Source: Ferrovum sp. PN-J185
GTDB taxonomy: Bacteria; Pseudomonadota; Gammaproteobacteria; Burkholderiales; Ferrovaceae
Reading direction: 5' to 3'
NCBI RefSeq assembly: GCF_001581925.1
Contig: NZ_LQZA01000003.1
Coordinates: 124,001-188,000 of the forward strand
DNA length: 64,000 nucleotides
This document shows positions 47,996 to 57,636 of this stretch, piece by piece. Position numbers and translations under genes: made by a program. Each line of letters begins with the position of its first letter. The stretch's first letter is position 1. The notes beneath the pieces are model-generated. The model saw only the letters and a program-made list of their open reading frames with translations. It searched no databases and had not been told where the DNA came from.

Positions 47996-48859
47996 ATGAG
48001 TGAAGCTATGGTATTGCCCATCCCTGCCCTAAACTTAGCGGGCAGTCTTGAGCAATATATTCAGACTGTTTCTCGTTTTCCACTCTTATCTGCCGAAGAG
48101 GAGACAGAGTTAGGTCGTCGTTTACGCGACAGTAATGACCTCAACGCTGCTCAGCAGCTTATTTTGTCTCATTTACGCTTAGTCGTCTCCATTGCCCGTC
48201 AATACAGTGGCTATGGTTTACCTCAGGCTGATCTAATACAAGAAGGTAATGTAGGCTTAATGAAAGCCGTACGACGTTTCGATCCAGAACGCGGCGTCAG
48301 ATTGGTCTCTTTCGCTATACACTGGATTAAAGCTGAAATTCATGAATACGTGTTAAAAAACTGGCGTTTAGTTAAAATCGCCACCACCAAAGCACAACGT
48401 AAATTATTTTTTGGTTTAAGAAGTTTAAAGCCAGGTTTTGGTTCATTGTCAGCCCAAGAAACCGCTGAGGTTGCTAAGCAACTTGGTGTTCGTCCAGAGG
48501 ATGTCAGTGAAATGGAAATGCGTCTTAGCGGACAAGATATTTCCCTTGAACCCCAAGAGGACAGCGATGAACAATTTGCGCCTATCTCCTATCTTGCTGA
48601 TGACGCTCTTGAACCTGTTGAACAAATCAGTCAACGCGAACAAGATAAACTCTCTGGCGAAGGCTTAAGTAATGCTCTAGCAGCACTTGATGAACGTAGC
48701 CGCCGTATCATTACAGCTCGCTGGTTACAAGCGGATGATAAAGAAGCTGCAACGCTACATGATTTAGCAGATGAATTTGGTGTATCTGCAGAACGCATAA
48801 GACAAATTGAACAACGCGCCATGGCGAAACTAAAAAGTTCATTAACCACTATTCACTAA
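47996..48859 (+). CDS. rpoH: RNA polymerase heat-shock sigma factor RpoH (sigma-32)
   Basis: A 287-residue sigma factor. ATG 47996 is eight bases after GGAGG; a GTG five codons upstream overlaps that SD. Region 2 has LRLVVSIARQYSGYGLPQADLIQEGNVGLMKAV-type sequence, followed by the RpoH box QRKLFFGLR and region 4 ERIRQIEQRAMAKL. It directs RNA polymerase to heat-shock promoters. The usual neighbour ftsX is 5.3 kb away, separated by the lipid operon. A CIRCE site lies just upstream. Confidence 0.96.
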   Translation: MSEAMVLPIPALNLAGSLEQYIQTVSRFPLLSAEEETELGRRLRDSNDLNAAQQLILSHLRLVVSIARQYSGYGLPQADLIQEGNVGLMKAVRRFDPERGVRLVSFAIHWIKAEIHEYVLKNWRLVKIATTKAQRKLFFGLRSLKPGFGSLSAQETAEVAKQLGVRPEDVSEMEMRLSGQDISLEPQEDSDEQFAPISYLADDALEPVEQISQREQDKLSGEGLSNALAALDERSRRIITARWLQADDKEAATLHDLADEFGVSAERIRQIEQRAMAKLKSSLTTIH

Positions 48860-48860
48860 T

Positions 48861-49250
48861 ATGAGTCATTATATTTGTAGTATTGTTGACGCGCATGCAA
48901 CCGTACATCTTGGTGTGCATGCGTTTGAGAAAACCGGACCGCAGGACATATTGGTTAACGTCACCTTAACCATTCCTTTTTCAGTGATGCGTAAAATCAA
49001 GCATCTTAGTGACACAGTTGACTATGAGCCGATACGTGACTTTATTCAAAGCTGGTCAAAAAGAGAGCACGTGGAATTAATTGAGCACTTACTACACGAT
49101 TTAGTTGATTTTTGTTTTTCAGACAGTCGTGTCGCCCACGTGGAAGCATCGATTAAAAAAACGGCTGTGTTTAGTGAAGTTGAAGCAGTAGGGATTGGTA
49201 TCAACACGTCAAGAAATGACTGGCAACAACTACAAGGCGCTCGCGAATAA
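48861..49250 (+). CDS. folB: Dihydroneopterin aldolase
   Basis: A 129-residue FolB-like protein starting one base after the rpoH stop. The family pattern is seen in VHLGVHAFEKTGPQDILVNVTL (catalytic Glu) and the Lys in IKKTAVFSEVEAVGI. It cleaves dihydroneopterin in folate synthesis. Ends one base from the convergent zapD stop codon. Confidence 0.8.
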   Translation: MSHYICSIVDAHATVHLGVHAFEKTGPQDILVNVTLTIPFSVMRKIKHLSDTVDYEPIRDFIQSWSKREHVELIEHLLHDLVDFCFSDSRVAHVEASIKKTAVFSEVEAVGIGINTSRNDWQQLQGARE

Positions 49251-49251
49251 T

Positions 49252-50007
49252 CTAGAAGCTACAGGTGATAAGATTGAAAGGAATATCTTCACTGTAAACA
49301 ATACCTCGAGTGGTAACGCCGAGCTGCAGGAAACGAATATTTAACATATATTTATTTGCGCTAATCTCAGGCGTACAAGCATAAGACTGATCCAACTGCA
49401 CACGCAGAAGTTTCGCCTCCGCCCCCACTCGGGCTTGCTGAAATGACCCTTTCACAGCAACCAGACTTTGTGTTTTACCACTGTCTTTTAACAAGGACAA
49501 TTGTACTTGCATAGCGCGATAAGTGCTCTCCATCGGTTCAAGCCAAGCTAATAGTTCTTGCCGTCTTGATTGGACATCTTGCATTAACCAATAATGATAA
49601 GGTGGCGCGTCAAAATCACACAATCCACCCGGAATACTGGCGCGTTGTTTGACCGACATTAACCACTCATGATTACGCAGATGTTCACCAAACTTGCCCT
49701 TGGTCTGCTGACAATTGAATACCGCCAACTCCAGTTCAGAAATGGTTTTTTCAAGTGGTTCTTGCTCTACTTTAGGATTGTGTCGCAGGGTTAATAGTAC
49801 TTGTCTTTGTCTCTCAAGAGCCATGAGTAAGTCGGACTTAATATCATCTCGAATAGTAATATCCAATATTTCAAACATGGTCATTAAGGCAGCATGATGA
49901 CTGTGAGGACTATCCTGGCCTACATAAAAGTGTAGGCGGTCAAACAAACTCGTCAGCTTAAGAAGCGTACGGATTTGAGCGTTCAAGGGATAATCGTAGG
50001 TAATCAC
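49252..50007 (-). CDS. zapD: Cell division protein ZapD
   Basis: A 251-residue ZapD (YacF), which bundles FtsZ filaments. The N-terminus ITYDYPLNAQIRTLLKLTSLFDRL and the central helices match the family. The start is GTG 50007. Position downstream of coaE is the conserved proteobacterial one. Ends one base from folB. Confidence 0.92.
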   Translation of the reverse strand: MITYDYPLNAQIRTLLKLTSLFDRLHFYVGQDSPHSHHAALMTMFEILDITIRDDIKSDLLMALERQRQVLLTLRHNPKVEQEPLEKTISELELAVFNCQQTKGKFGEHLRNHEWLMSVKQRASIPGGLCDFDAPPYHYWLMQDVQSRRQELLAWLEPMESTYRAMQVQLSLLKDSGKTQSLVAVKGSFQQARVGAEAKLLRVQLDQSYACTPEISANKYMLNIRFLQLGVTTRGIVYSEDIPFNLITCSF

Positions 50008-50075
50008 AACTGTCTCATTATTAGTATTTTATCAAGTTTCTCTTAAACTGAATCAATTAGCAAGTTGTACTCGAA

Positions 50076-50690
50076 CTATTCTTGCGCATTAACGGCCATC
50101 TCTCGATAACGTTGATCCAGTTGTTTGACCACCGGTTCAAGTAAAGCAATGGACCCTGAGTTATCAATAACATCATCGGCAACACGCAAGCGTGTTTTTC
50201 TGTCTGTTTGCGCTGCCATTATAGCCTGTACCGCCTCCCGCGTCATACCAGGTCGCTCACTGGCTCGTTTAACTTGTGCGGATTCATCACAATCCACAAC
50301 CAATACGCGCGAGATGATGGGACGATAAGTACCCACCTCAATTAATAGTGGTACCACTAAAATAATATAAGGCTCTGTTGCTTTTTCAATTGCTAGACTA
50401 ACCGACTCACGAATACGACCATGCAAAATAGACTCTAATTTCTTTCTTGCTGGGGGATGATTAAATACATAATCCCTCATCGCTTGGCGGTTAAGACTAC
50501 CATCATCATTAATAAACTGCTCACCAAATTTCGCTTCAATTTCAGGCATTGCCCCGCCATGTGGGCCAGTTAGCTGATGTGATATGGCATCAGTATCGAC
50601 AACACACGCTCCCAAGTTGGCAAATAGTTGTGCAACGGTTGATTTACCTGACCCTATTCCTCCAGTCATCCCTATAATAAAAGGCTTCAT
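50076..50690 (-). CDS. coaE: Dephospho-CoA kinase
   Basis: A 204-residue P-loop kinase for the last step of CoA synthesis. Walker A GGIGSGKST near residue 10, the DTDAISHQL motif, and the lid region with PGMTREAVQAIMAAQ are present. GGGAGAGAG SD before the ATG. 14 nt after the prepilin peptidase gene. Confidence 0.95.
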   Translation of the reverse strand: MKPFIIGMTGGIGSGKSTVAQLFANLGACVVDTDAISHQLTGPHGGAMPEIEAKFGEQFINDDGSLNRQAMRDYVFNHPPARKKLESILHGRIRESVSLAIEKATEPYIILVVPLLIEVGTYRPIISRVLVVDCDESAQVKRASERPGMTREAVQAIMAAQTDRKTRLRVADDVIDNSGSIALLEPVVKQLDQRYREMAVNAQE

Positions 50691-50704
50691 GGTCTCTCTC
50701 TCCC

Positions 50705-51376
50705 TTAGTGACCTTGTTTGAATAAAATAAGTACTCCTGCAAAAGCTAAAAACGGACCGAATGGTACCGCCATTTTAAGTGTTTTTTTACGCCACCACAT
50801 TAACATCAGCCCCACAACCAATCCAGCACAAGAGGCGATCAATAAAACCACAGGTAGCGCCTGCCAACCCAACCACGCGCCTAAGGCTGCCAACAATTTA
50901 AAGTCTCCATGCCCCATCCCCTGACGATCAGTCAGTAAAAAATAGAGGTGTTTGATTAACCATGGGAACACATAACCTAATACAGCACCCCATAGAGCGT
51001 CATGTAACGATACACTACCCAGGCCTAAGTCATGCACAATCAACCCCAGCCACATTAAAGGTAAGGTTATCAGATCTGGTAGTAACCACGTCTTGAGATC
51101 CATCAAGAGTAATAAACATAAACTCCAAATCAATAATACTGTGAGCCATGCCCACAGCGTGTGCCCAATAAAATAAAAATTGACTAAACTTAGCATGGCA
51201 CAAGCTAACCCTACCAGCATATCACTCGTCAATGAAGAAGTTGTTGATTGTCCTTGTGGGGTTAAGTTATGGGCGTAATAGTTAGCCAAACGATGAATAA
51301 ATAGACCCATCATAAAACCTATCATCCCTATTACCACTGGCGAGTAGAGAAGTGTAATCATCTCAAGACTTGGCAT
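50705..51376 (-). CDS. pilD: Prepilin peptidase (type 4), shortened N-terminal region
   Basis: A 223-residue membrane aspartyl protease, against about 280-290 for normal PilD. Both catalytic Asp are present: LMDLKTWLLPD and GMGHGDFKLL. The cytoplasmic zinc-binding/methylase region with two CxxC pairs is missing: after FIHRLANYY the sequence goes almost directly to the next helix. It may cleave but not N-methylate prepilins. pilB and pilC, which normally precede it, are absent; a CorB-like gene takes their place, overlapping by 14 bases. Confidence 0.85.
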   Translation of the reverse strand: MPSLEMITLLYSPVVIGMIGFMMGLFIHRLANYYAHNLTPQGQSTTSSLTSDMLVGLACAMLSLVNFYFIGHTLWAWLTVLLIWSLCLLLLMDLKTWLLPDLITLPLMWLGLIVHDLGLGSVSLHDALWGAVLGYVFPWLIKHLYFLLTDRQGMGHGDFKLLAALGAWLGWQALPVVLLIASCAGLVVGLMLMWWRKKTLKMAVPFGPFLAFAGVLILFKQGH

Positions 51377-52661
51377 CCTCTGATTGTTTTGTGACGAACT
51401 GAAGAGTTTGTAGGCGTACCATTTTTACCATACGATCCTGCGTTTGAATAATTTCTACTGGATAACCGTCCAACTTCAACGCTGTGCCCGGTTCAGGAAT
51501 ATCTTCTAGGGTTTCTATAATGAGACCATTTAATGTTCTTGGCCCATCTAAATGAAAATGGGTATTTAACTTACGATTTAAATCACGTAAGGAACAGGCC
51601 CCATCAACAAGGTAAACACCCTCCTCTTCCTTTGTAAAAAAACTCCCTTGGTAGGGTAATTGACTACTAAATTCCCCTACAATCTCTTCTAAAATATCTT
51701 CAACTGACACTAAGCCTTGTAACTCACCATACTCATCAACAACCAAACCCATCTTACGACGATTTTCCTGGAAATTATTTAATTGCGTAAACAAAGGAGT
51801 ATTCTCAGGAACAAAATAAGGCGACTCGATAATCTCTTTTATTGCCTCCACCGTAATGGATTCATTATGAATTTGATTAAACAATTTACGTACATGGAGC
51901 ACCCCCAAGACTTGATCTGGATCACCATCATAGATCAGCTGCAATGTATGGTTAGACGTGGATAATTGCTGCTCGATTAAATCAAGCGGGGAAGACAAAT
52001 CGATTCCTTCAATTTGATTGCGAGGAATCATGACATCTTTTACAGTGATGTCGGTTAAGTTAAATAAGTTCATCAAAATGTGATGATGTTTTTGTGGAAT
52101 AAAACGACTGCCCTCCAATACCATGACCCTTAACTCTTCTAAAGTCATACTGGTGTGTAAGCTACTTGTTTTAGGTTTAAGACGTGTAATGTTTAACAAT
52201 CCCTGCACAAATAAGTTAACAAACCAGACGATGGGATAGCACACACGTAATAGTGGGACCAAAATATAGCTCACATGAAAAGCAATTTTTTCGGCATAGG
52301 CGGCACCCAAAATTTTAGGCGTAATTTCAGAGAAAATAAGAATAGCCAGAGTGACTAAAATGGTACCAATGGTGAGCGCCACCTCGCCCTTACCTAACAA
52401 ACGAACAGTAAGTACAGTCACAATTGCGGCGGAAGCTGCATTTATAAAATTATTACCAAGCAACAATACGCCAAGCAATCGATCAGTGTGCTCAAGAAGC
52501 TCTTGGGTTAGTTTGGCACCACGGTGCCCCTGCGCTACCCAATGCTTTAGACGAAAACGATTCAGTGCCATCATACTGGTCTCAGCCATCGAGAAAAAAC
52601 CAGATAACACCAACAACACTGCTAAGACGCTAAGTAGCACCCCTATAGGGATATCATCCAA
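51363..52661 (-). CDS. CorB/HlyC-family CNNM transporter with CBS domains
   Basis: A 432-residue membrane protein. The DUF21/CNNM domain (about 1-185) has SGFFSMAETSMMALNR; two CBS domains (about 200-335) include DVMIPRNQIEGID and GLVVDEYGELQGLVSVEDILEEIVGE; a CorC_HlyC domain closes the chain. Members export Mg/Co or are of unknown transport. The start appears to be TTG 52661; no in-frame ATG precedes the conserved helix and no good SD is seen. Confidence 0.88.
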   Translation of the reverse strand: MDDIPIGVLLSVLAVLLVLSGFFSMAETSMMALNRFRLKHWVAQGHRGAKLTQELLEHTDRLLGVLLLGNNFINAASAAIVTVLTVRLLGKGEVALTIGTILVTLAILIFSEITPKILGAAYAEKIAFHVSYILVPLLRVCYPIVWFVNLFVQGLLNITRLKPKTSSLHTSMTLEELRVMVLEGSRFIPQKHHHILMNLFNLTDITVKDVMIPRNQIEGIDLSSPLDLIEQQLSTSNHTLQLIYDGDPDQVLGVLHVRKLFNQIHNESITVEAIKEIIESPYFVPENTPLFTQLNNFQENRRKMGLVVDEYGELQGLVSVEDILEEIVGEFSSQLPYQGSFFTKEEEGVYLVDGACSLRDLNRKLNTHFHLDGPRTLNGLIIETLEDIPEPGTALKLDGYPVEIIQTQDRMVKMVRLQTLQFVTKQSEDAKS

Positions 52662-52719
52662 GATTTAAAATTCACTAATAAAAACAATAAGTTAGTATCT
52701 AATAGATGAGGCAGTTCTG

Positions 52720-53547
52720 TCAAGAACGATGTAACAGGACTTCCAGCACGAATTTACTACCCACATAAGCTAACACCAACATAACAAAGCCGGATTCAAC
52801 GAAAAAAGCAGCTTTCCTACCGCGCCAACCATATTGAATGCGACCAACGAGTAACGTAGCATAAATAACCCAGGATAGAATAGAGAAAACAATTTTATGA
52901 CTCATTACCAAGGGTTTGCCAAAAATATCTTCTGAAAAAAACACACCACTAATTAACGTAATCGTTAAAAAGACAAATCCAATCCATAACATTTGAAACA
53001 AAATGGCGTCCATAGCAACCAGTGAAGGCCAACGGGAAATACGCGCCAGGACTTTGCTGTGAATACGCTTTTCTAATACACGAATAAATAACGCATGAAT
53101 GGTGGCAATACCAAATAAACTATAAGCCATTAAAGACACCATCACATGTACCTTAAAGGCGATACCTGTGTAGTTCACTGCTTTTTCTTGAGTAAAGATC
53201 AATGGCGCCAATACCCCAGGAATTGCCAAGAAAAGAATTACGGGGCGCAACAAACCCATTTGATGACGAAAACCAATAAGCCAATACATAGCAACTGTGG
53301 TGGCCGCAAGCAGTGACAGGCTAGGGCCAATAGAAAAATCAAGCTGATTATTCATCACAATTGTTTGATGAATCAAACGCACATGGGTGAACCAGGCTAC
53401 TAACAGGAACAGTCGCGTAGACCACTCGCGGCGCTGAGCCTGTTCTGGTTTTGTTTCTGTCACATTAAAACTTAACCAATCTCTAATACCAATCATTAGA
53501 TAGAGGAAAGCAGTGATAAAATAGAAACTGTATTCAGATGTAATCAT
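52720..53547 (-). CDS. Cytochrome c assembly (CcsA/YpjD-like) membrane protein
   Basis: A 275-residue protein with eight hydrophobic helices and conserved His and Trp residues (FKVHVMVSLMAYSLFGIATIHALF, MSHKIVFSILSWVIYA), as in the CcsA-like YpjD family. It is usually divergent from ffh, as here. A role in heme handling is assumed from family and not shown. Confidence 0.85.
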   Translation of the reverse strand: MITSEYSFYFITAFLYLMIGIRDWLSFNVTETKPEQAQRREWSTRLFLLVAWFTHVRLIHQTIVMNNQLDFSIGPSLSLLAATTVAMYWLIGFRHQMGLLRPVILFLAIPGVLAPLIFTQEKAVNYTGIAFKVHVMVSLMAYSLFGIATIHALFIRVLEKRIHSKVLARISRWPSLVAMDAILFQMLWIGFVFLTITLISGVFFSEDIFGKPLVMSHKIVFSILSWVIYATLLVGRIQYGWRGRKAAFFVESGFVMLVLAYVGSKFVLEVLLHRS

Positions 53548-53589
53548 ACTATTAGTTTACCATTATCAGCCTCAAGGATTGTTGAGATT

Positions 53590-54945
53590 ATGTTAGATCA
53601 GTTAACAGAACGCCTATCAGGTGTGATTAAAACGCTACGCGGCCAAGCACGCCTGACTGAAAGCAATATACAAGATGCGCTGCGCGAAGTACGGATTGCC
53701 TTGTTAGAAGCGGATGTAGCACTCCCTGTTGTTAAGCGCTTTGTCGAAGAAGTCAAAACCAAAGCGCTTGGGCAATCAGTGATAACCAGTCTCACTCCAG
53801 GACAGGCCTTCATTGGCGTGGTTCATGAAGAACTGACTAAATTGATGGGGGAAAAAAGTGAAGGATTGTCTCTGCTAGCTCAACCCCCTGCTGTGGTATT
53901 GATGGCAGGCTTGCAGGGTTCTGGTAAAACCACTTCTAGCGGTAAGCTTGCTAAATGGCTAAAAGAACAAGAAAAAAAGAAAGTGTTATTAGTGAGTTGT
54001 GACGTTTATCGCCCTGCTGCGATCGAACAATTAAAGATTTTAGCTGGCTCTTTGCAAGTGGATTTTTTTGATTCCTCGGCCAATGAATTACCTGTGGCTA
54101 TTGCTGAAAAAGCATTAGATTACGCACGTCGTCACTTCTTTGATGTGTTGATTGTGGATACTGCGGGACGCCTTGCTATTGATGAGGCGATGATGACTGA
54201 AATTAAAGCTCTCCATCAGGCCCTCAGACCGATCGAAACGCTATTTGTCGTCGATGCCATGCAAGGGCAAGATGCTGTGAATACTGCTAAAGCCTTTGGT
54301 GACACATTGCCTTTAACCGGGGTGATCGTAACCAAACTCGATGGTGACGCAAGAGGTGGCGTGGCTTTATCAGTAAAAGAAGTAACACAAAAACCAATTA
54401 AATTTGTAGGGACTGGAGAAAAACTAACCGGTCTAGAGGTGTTCCATCCAGACCGTATTGCCTCACGAATTCTTGGTATGGGAGATGTGCTGTCATTAAT
54501 TGAAGATGCGCAACGTCATGTGGATCAAGCAGAAGCTGAAAAACTCGCCAATAAAATTAAAAAAGGATTGGATTTTGATTTAGAAGATTTCAAGTCACAA
54601 CTCATTCAAATGAAAAAAGCCGGTGGTTTAAGTGCGATGATGGACAAGTTACCAGCACAGTTAACTAAAAACATCCCTCAGCAAGGTGGCGTTGATGATA
54701 AGGCAATGAATCGTGTAGAAGGTATTATTAATAGCATGACTCAACAAGAGCGCCGTTTTCCTGGAATTATCAAAGCCTCAAGAAAAAAACGTATTGCAGC
54801 GGGAGCTGGGGTGACGGTTCAGGAAGTGAATCGTTTACTTAATCAGTTTGAGCAAATGCAAAAAATGATGAAGATGATGTCTCGTGGCGGCCTTGCTAAA
54901 ATGATGCGTGGCATGAAAGGAATGATGCCTGGGTTAAGGGGTTAA
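53590..54945 (+). CDS. ffh: Signal recognition particle protein Ffh
   Basis: A 451-residue SRP GTPase. N domain, then G domain with GLQGSGKTTSSGKLA, DVYRPAAIEQL, DTAGRLAID and TKLDGDARGG, then a Met-rich M domain (about 300-451) with the FEQMQKMMKMMSRGG tail for signal-peptide and 4.5S RNA binding. Partner of FtsY at 40.1 kb. Its stop overlaps convergent plsY by four bases. Confidence 0.97.
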   Translation: MLDQLTERLSGVIKTLRGQARLTESNIQDALREVRIALLEADVALPVVKRFVEEVKTKALGQSVITSLTPGQAFIGVVHEELTKLMGEKSEGLSLLAQPPAVVLMAGLQGSGKTTSSGKLAKWLKEQEKKKVLLVSCDVYRPAAIEQLKILAGSLQVDFFDSSANELPVAIAEKALDYARRHFFDVLIVDTAGRLAIDEAMMTEIKALHQALRPIETLFVVDAMQGQDAVNTAKAFGDTLPLTGVIVTKLDGDARGGVALSVKEVTQKPIKFVGTGEKLTGLEVFHPDRIASRILGMGDVLSLIEDAQRHVDQAEAEKLANKIKKGLDFDLEDFKSQLIQMKKAGGLSAMMDKLPAQLTKNIPQQGGVDDKAMNRVEGIINSMTQQERRFPGIIKASRKKRIAAGAGVTVQEVNRLLNQFEQMQKMMKMMSRGGLAKMMRGMKGMMPGLRG

Positions 54946-55541
54946 GGTTTTTTAAACACGGTTTCTTGGCCGCTTAGTAGTTTACGTATATTACTGTGGT
55001 GATGAGCCAGAAGTATTAACGCCAGTAATAGAATTGTCCCTCTCTCTTCAATGGAGTGTGATAACCACACACTCAACAGTGGTCCTACGACCAGTGCGGT
55101 GAGCGCTGAAAGAGAGGAGATTCTTGAGATAAGCATGACCAACAACCAGGCAGCAAAGGTGATGAGCGCCAAGAGAGGATTTAATGCCAATAAAATGCCC
55201 AACGCTGTCGCCACCCCCTTCCCTCCTTTAAACTGGAAAAAGATAGGATAACCATGCCCTATAAATACCGCTATGGCAGCTATGTCTTCAAGCCAATAGG
55301 CTCCATGGGGAACAATAAAAGTATGGGTTAACCATACAGCAAGCCATCCTTTCAAAGCATCACCAATTAATACCAGTAACGCTGCTTTTTTATTTCCACC
55401 TCTTAACATATTGGTGGCACCAGGATTTTTAGAACCAAAAGAGCGTGGGTCAGGTAAACCCATCAAGCGACTCACTACCACTGCAAAGGCGATAGAACCC
55501 AACAAATAAGCGAACACAAGAGTAGTAATAATCAATGCCAT
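54942..55541 (-). CDS. plsY: Glycerol-3-phosphate acyltransferase PlsY
   Basis: A 199-residue membrane protein with five hydrophobic helices. DPRSFGSKNPGATNMLR, GHGYPIFFQFKGGKGVAT and ILLAHHHSNIRKLL are the three conserved PlsY loops. It acylates glycerol-3-phosphate from acyl-phosphate to start phospholipid synthesis. PlsX is not in the window. Confidence 0.95.
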   Translation of the reverse strand: MALIITTLVFAYLLGSIAFAVVVSRLMGLPDPRSFGSKNPGATNMLRGGNKKAALLVLIGDALKGWLAVWLTHTFIVPHGAYWLEDIAAIAVFIGHGYPIFFQFKGGKGVATALGILLALNPLLALITFAAWLLVMLISRISSLSALTALVVGPLLSVWLSHSIEERGTILLLALILLAHHHSNIRKLLSGQETVFKKP

Positions 55542-55559
55542 AATGGATGCCCTTTTGCT

Positions 55560-56465
55560 TTATCCTCGTGGATGATGTTGTTCGTGTATTTGCCTTAATC
55601 TTTCGCGCGCCACATGTGTATAAATCTGTGTAGTTGAAATATCCGCGTGACCTAAAAGTAATTGCACTACGCGTAAATCTGCCCCATGGTTAACTAAATG
55701 CGTTGCAAAAGCATGACGCAGCGTATGCGGCGAGAGTGGCGTCATGATACCTGCTTTTTTTGCGTATTGCTTAATTAAGTACCAGAAACCTTGACGAGTC
55801 ATTGGCTCTTGGCGATGGTTAATAAATAAGGTTTCATGAGGACGATGTTTCAAGAGTTGAGGACGGGCTTCATTGACATAGCGTTGACACCAATCATTGG
55901 CTTCCATCCCCATAGGAACCAAACGCTCTTTACTGCCCTTGCCAAACACACGTACCACTCCTGTATCAAAACTAACCCGAGCCAGTGTTAAGCCCACAAG
56001 TTCAGAAACTCTAAGACCGCTGGCATACAGCAACTCAAGCATAGCGCGATCCCTTAATCCCAGCTCCGTTTTCACATTAGGTGCATTTAATAACTCTTCC
56101 ACTTGCGCTTCGCTGAGGGAATTGGGCAGACTGCGTGGTAGTTTGGGCGAATCAATATTAAGAGTTGGATCAGCGCTCATCACACCATCACGAACAGCAC
56201 GTCGATAGTAGCGACGCAAACTTGATAGGGCTCTTGCTGATGAACGTGCTGAGCTGTGTTTAGATAAAAACAAAAAAGATAACCATGCTTCGATCTGTTC
56301 TGCTTTTACTTGATTGAGTAATACTGTGGGATGTTGATTGTCTAGCCAGTTTTGAAACTGGATCAAATCGCGACGATAACTATCTAAGGTATTTTGCGAC
56401 AACCCCTCTTCAAGCCAGAGGCTATCGCAAAATTGATCAATTAGTTGACGATTAACTGTACTAAT
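55560..56465 (-). CDS. xerD: Site-specific tyrosine recombinase XerD (probable AUU start)
   Basis: Tyrosine recombinase for chromosome dimer resolution at dif. Catalytic residues are in SGLRVSELVGL (Arg), HTLRHAFATH (His, Arg), GHADISTTQIYTHV (His, Tyr). Conserved XerD N-terminal sequence (LIDQFCDSLWLEEGLSQNT) is encoded upstream of the first canonical in-frame start (TTG 56402), so translation must begin earlier. The only room is between the rplS stop (56469-56471) and that segment, where ATT 56465 gives 301 residues, the normal XerD length. No ATG, GTG or TTG exists there, and no strong SD; coupling to rplS is likely. Confidence 0.85.
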   Translation of the reverse strand: MSTVNRQLIDQFCDSLWLEEGLSQNTLDSYRRDLIQFQNWLDNQHPTVLLNQVKAEQIEAWLSFLFLSKHSSARSSARALSSLRRYYRRAVRDGVMSADPTLNIDSPKLPRSLPNSLSEAQVEELLNAPNVKTELGLRDRAMLELLYASGLRVSELVGLTLARVSFDTGVVRVFGKGSKERLVPMGMEANDWCQRYVNEARPQLLKHRPHETLFINHRQEPMTRQGFWYLIKQYAKKAGIMTPLSPHTLRHAFATHLVNHGADLRVVQLLLGHADISTTQIYTHVARERLRQIHEQHHPRG

Positions 56466-56468
56466 TGC

Positions 56469-56867
56469 TTATTCAGCTGCGTTATTTTTGGGAGCAGCTG
56501 CCGTGTTATTACGGGTTGCGAGTTTTTCGCGGATACGTGCAGATTTACCTGAACGGCTACGTAGGTAGTAAAGTTTTGCGCGACGTACATCACCGCGACG
56601 CTTTACTTCAATACTCGCAATCATAGGCGAATAGGTTTGAAAGGTTCTTTCCACACCTTCACCTGAGGATACTTTACGAACAATAAAGGAGGAGTTCAAT
56701 CCACGGTTACGGATAGCAATCACAACACCTTCAAATGCCTGCACACGCTTTCTTTCACCTTCAACCACGTTAACATTAACAACAACGGTGTCACCAGGTG
56801 CAAAGTCAGGAATGTTTTTACCTAAACGCTGCATTTCTTCCTGTTCTAATTGCTGAATCAAATTCAT
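56469..56867 (-). CDS. rplS: 50S ribosomal protein L19
   Basis: A 132-residue L19. [48 protein letters not shown] and GKSARIREK are conserved. The C-terminal tail is Ala/Asn-rich. Last ribosomal gene of rpsP-rimM-trmD-rplS. Its stop is three bases before the proposed xerD start. Confidence 0.97.
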   Translation of the reverse strand: MNLIQQLEQEEMQRLGKNIPDFAPGDTVVVNVNVVEGERKRVQAFEGVVIAIRNRGLNSSFIVRKVSSGEGVERTFQTYSPMIASIEVKRRGDVRRAKLYYLRSRSGKSARIREKLATRNNTAAAPKNNAAE

Positions 56868-56871
56868 GTTA

Positions 56872-57636
56872 CTACTCCTTATTTAACTGTTGAGCGATAA
56901 AGCTCTCTACTATTTTTTTATCATCCCCAGAAAGAGGTTGACGGTGCAACATATCTGGGCGCTTTTGCCAGGTTTTAATTAACGCCTGCTCATGACGCCA
57001 TTGCTCAATATGGGCATGGTGTCCTGATAATAATACAGGCGGTACAGCCACCCCCTCAAACACCTCTGGCCGTGTGTAATGAGGCGTATCCAACAAATTA
57101 CTAACAAAGGATTCCTGTTCAACTGATCTTGCATCCCCCAACACTCCAGGGATCTGGCGCAACAGTGCATCCATTAATACTAAAGCTGGTAACTCACCAC
57201 CTGAGAGCACATACTCTCCGATAGAAATTTCTTCATCCACATAACGATCAATTAATCGCTGATCAATTCCCTCATAACGTGCACTGAGTAAAATAACACC
57301 TTTACGTTGACTGAGTTCCACCGCCTTTTGGTGAGTCAACAGTGCACCCTGAGGGCTTAAAAATATAACTTTAGGTTCAGTTATATTTTGCTCAATTTGG
57401 CGTTGTTTAGCAGCATGAATAGCATCTTTCAAAGGCTCTGCCAACATCACCATTCCAGGACCCCCACCATAAGGACGATCATCAACCGTGCGATAAGGGT
57501 CGTGGGTAAAATCTCTTGGATTCCAGGTTGTTAGTTGCCACAGATCATTGTCTTTGGCACGTCCTGTTACCCCATACTTTGCAACATTCTCAACCAGATC
57601 AGGAAACAATGTGATGACATCAATTTGATAAGGCAT
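56872..57636 (-). CDS. trmD: tRNA (guanine-N1)-methyltransferase TrmD
   Basis: A 254-residue SPOUT methyltransferase for m1G37. From ATG 57636, which overlaps the rimM stop (TAATG), it starts [15 protein letters not shown] as in the family. [10 protein letters not shown], the knot motifs [26 protein letters not shown] and [22 protein letters not shown] are present. Confidence 0.96.
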   Translation of the reverse strand: MPYQIDVITLFPDLVENVAKYGVTGRAKDNDLWQLTTWNPRDFTHDPYRTVDDRPYGGGPGMVMLAEPLKDAIHAAKQRQIEQNITEPKVIFLSPQGALLTHQKAVELSQRKGVILLSARYEGIDQRLIDRYVDEEISIGEYVLSGGELPALVLMDALLRQIPGVLGDARSVEQESFVSNLLDTPHYTRPEVFEGVAVPPVLLSGHHAHIEQWRHEQALIKTWQKRPDMLHRQPLSGDDKKIVESFIAQQLNKE

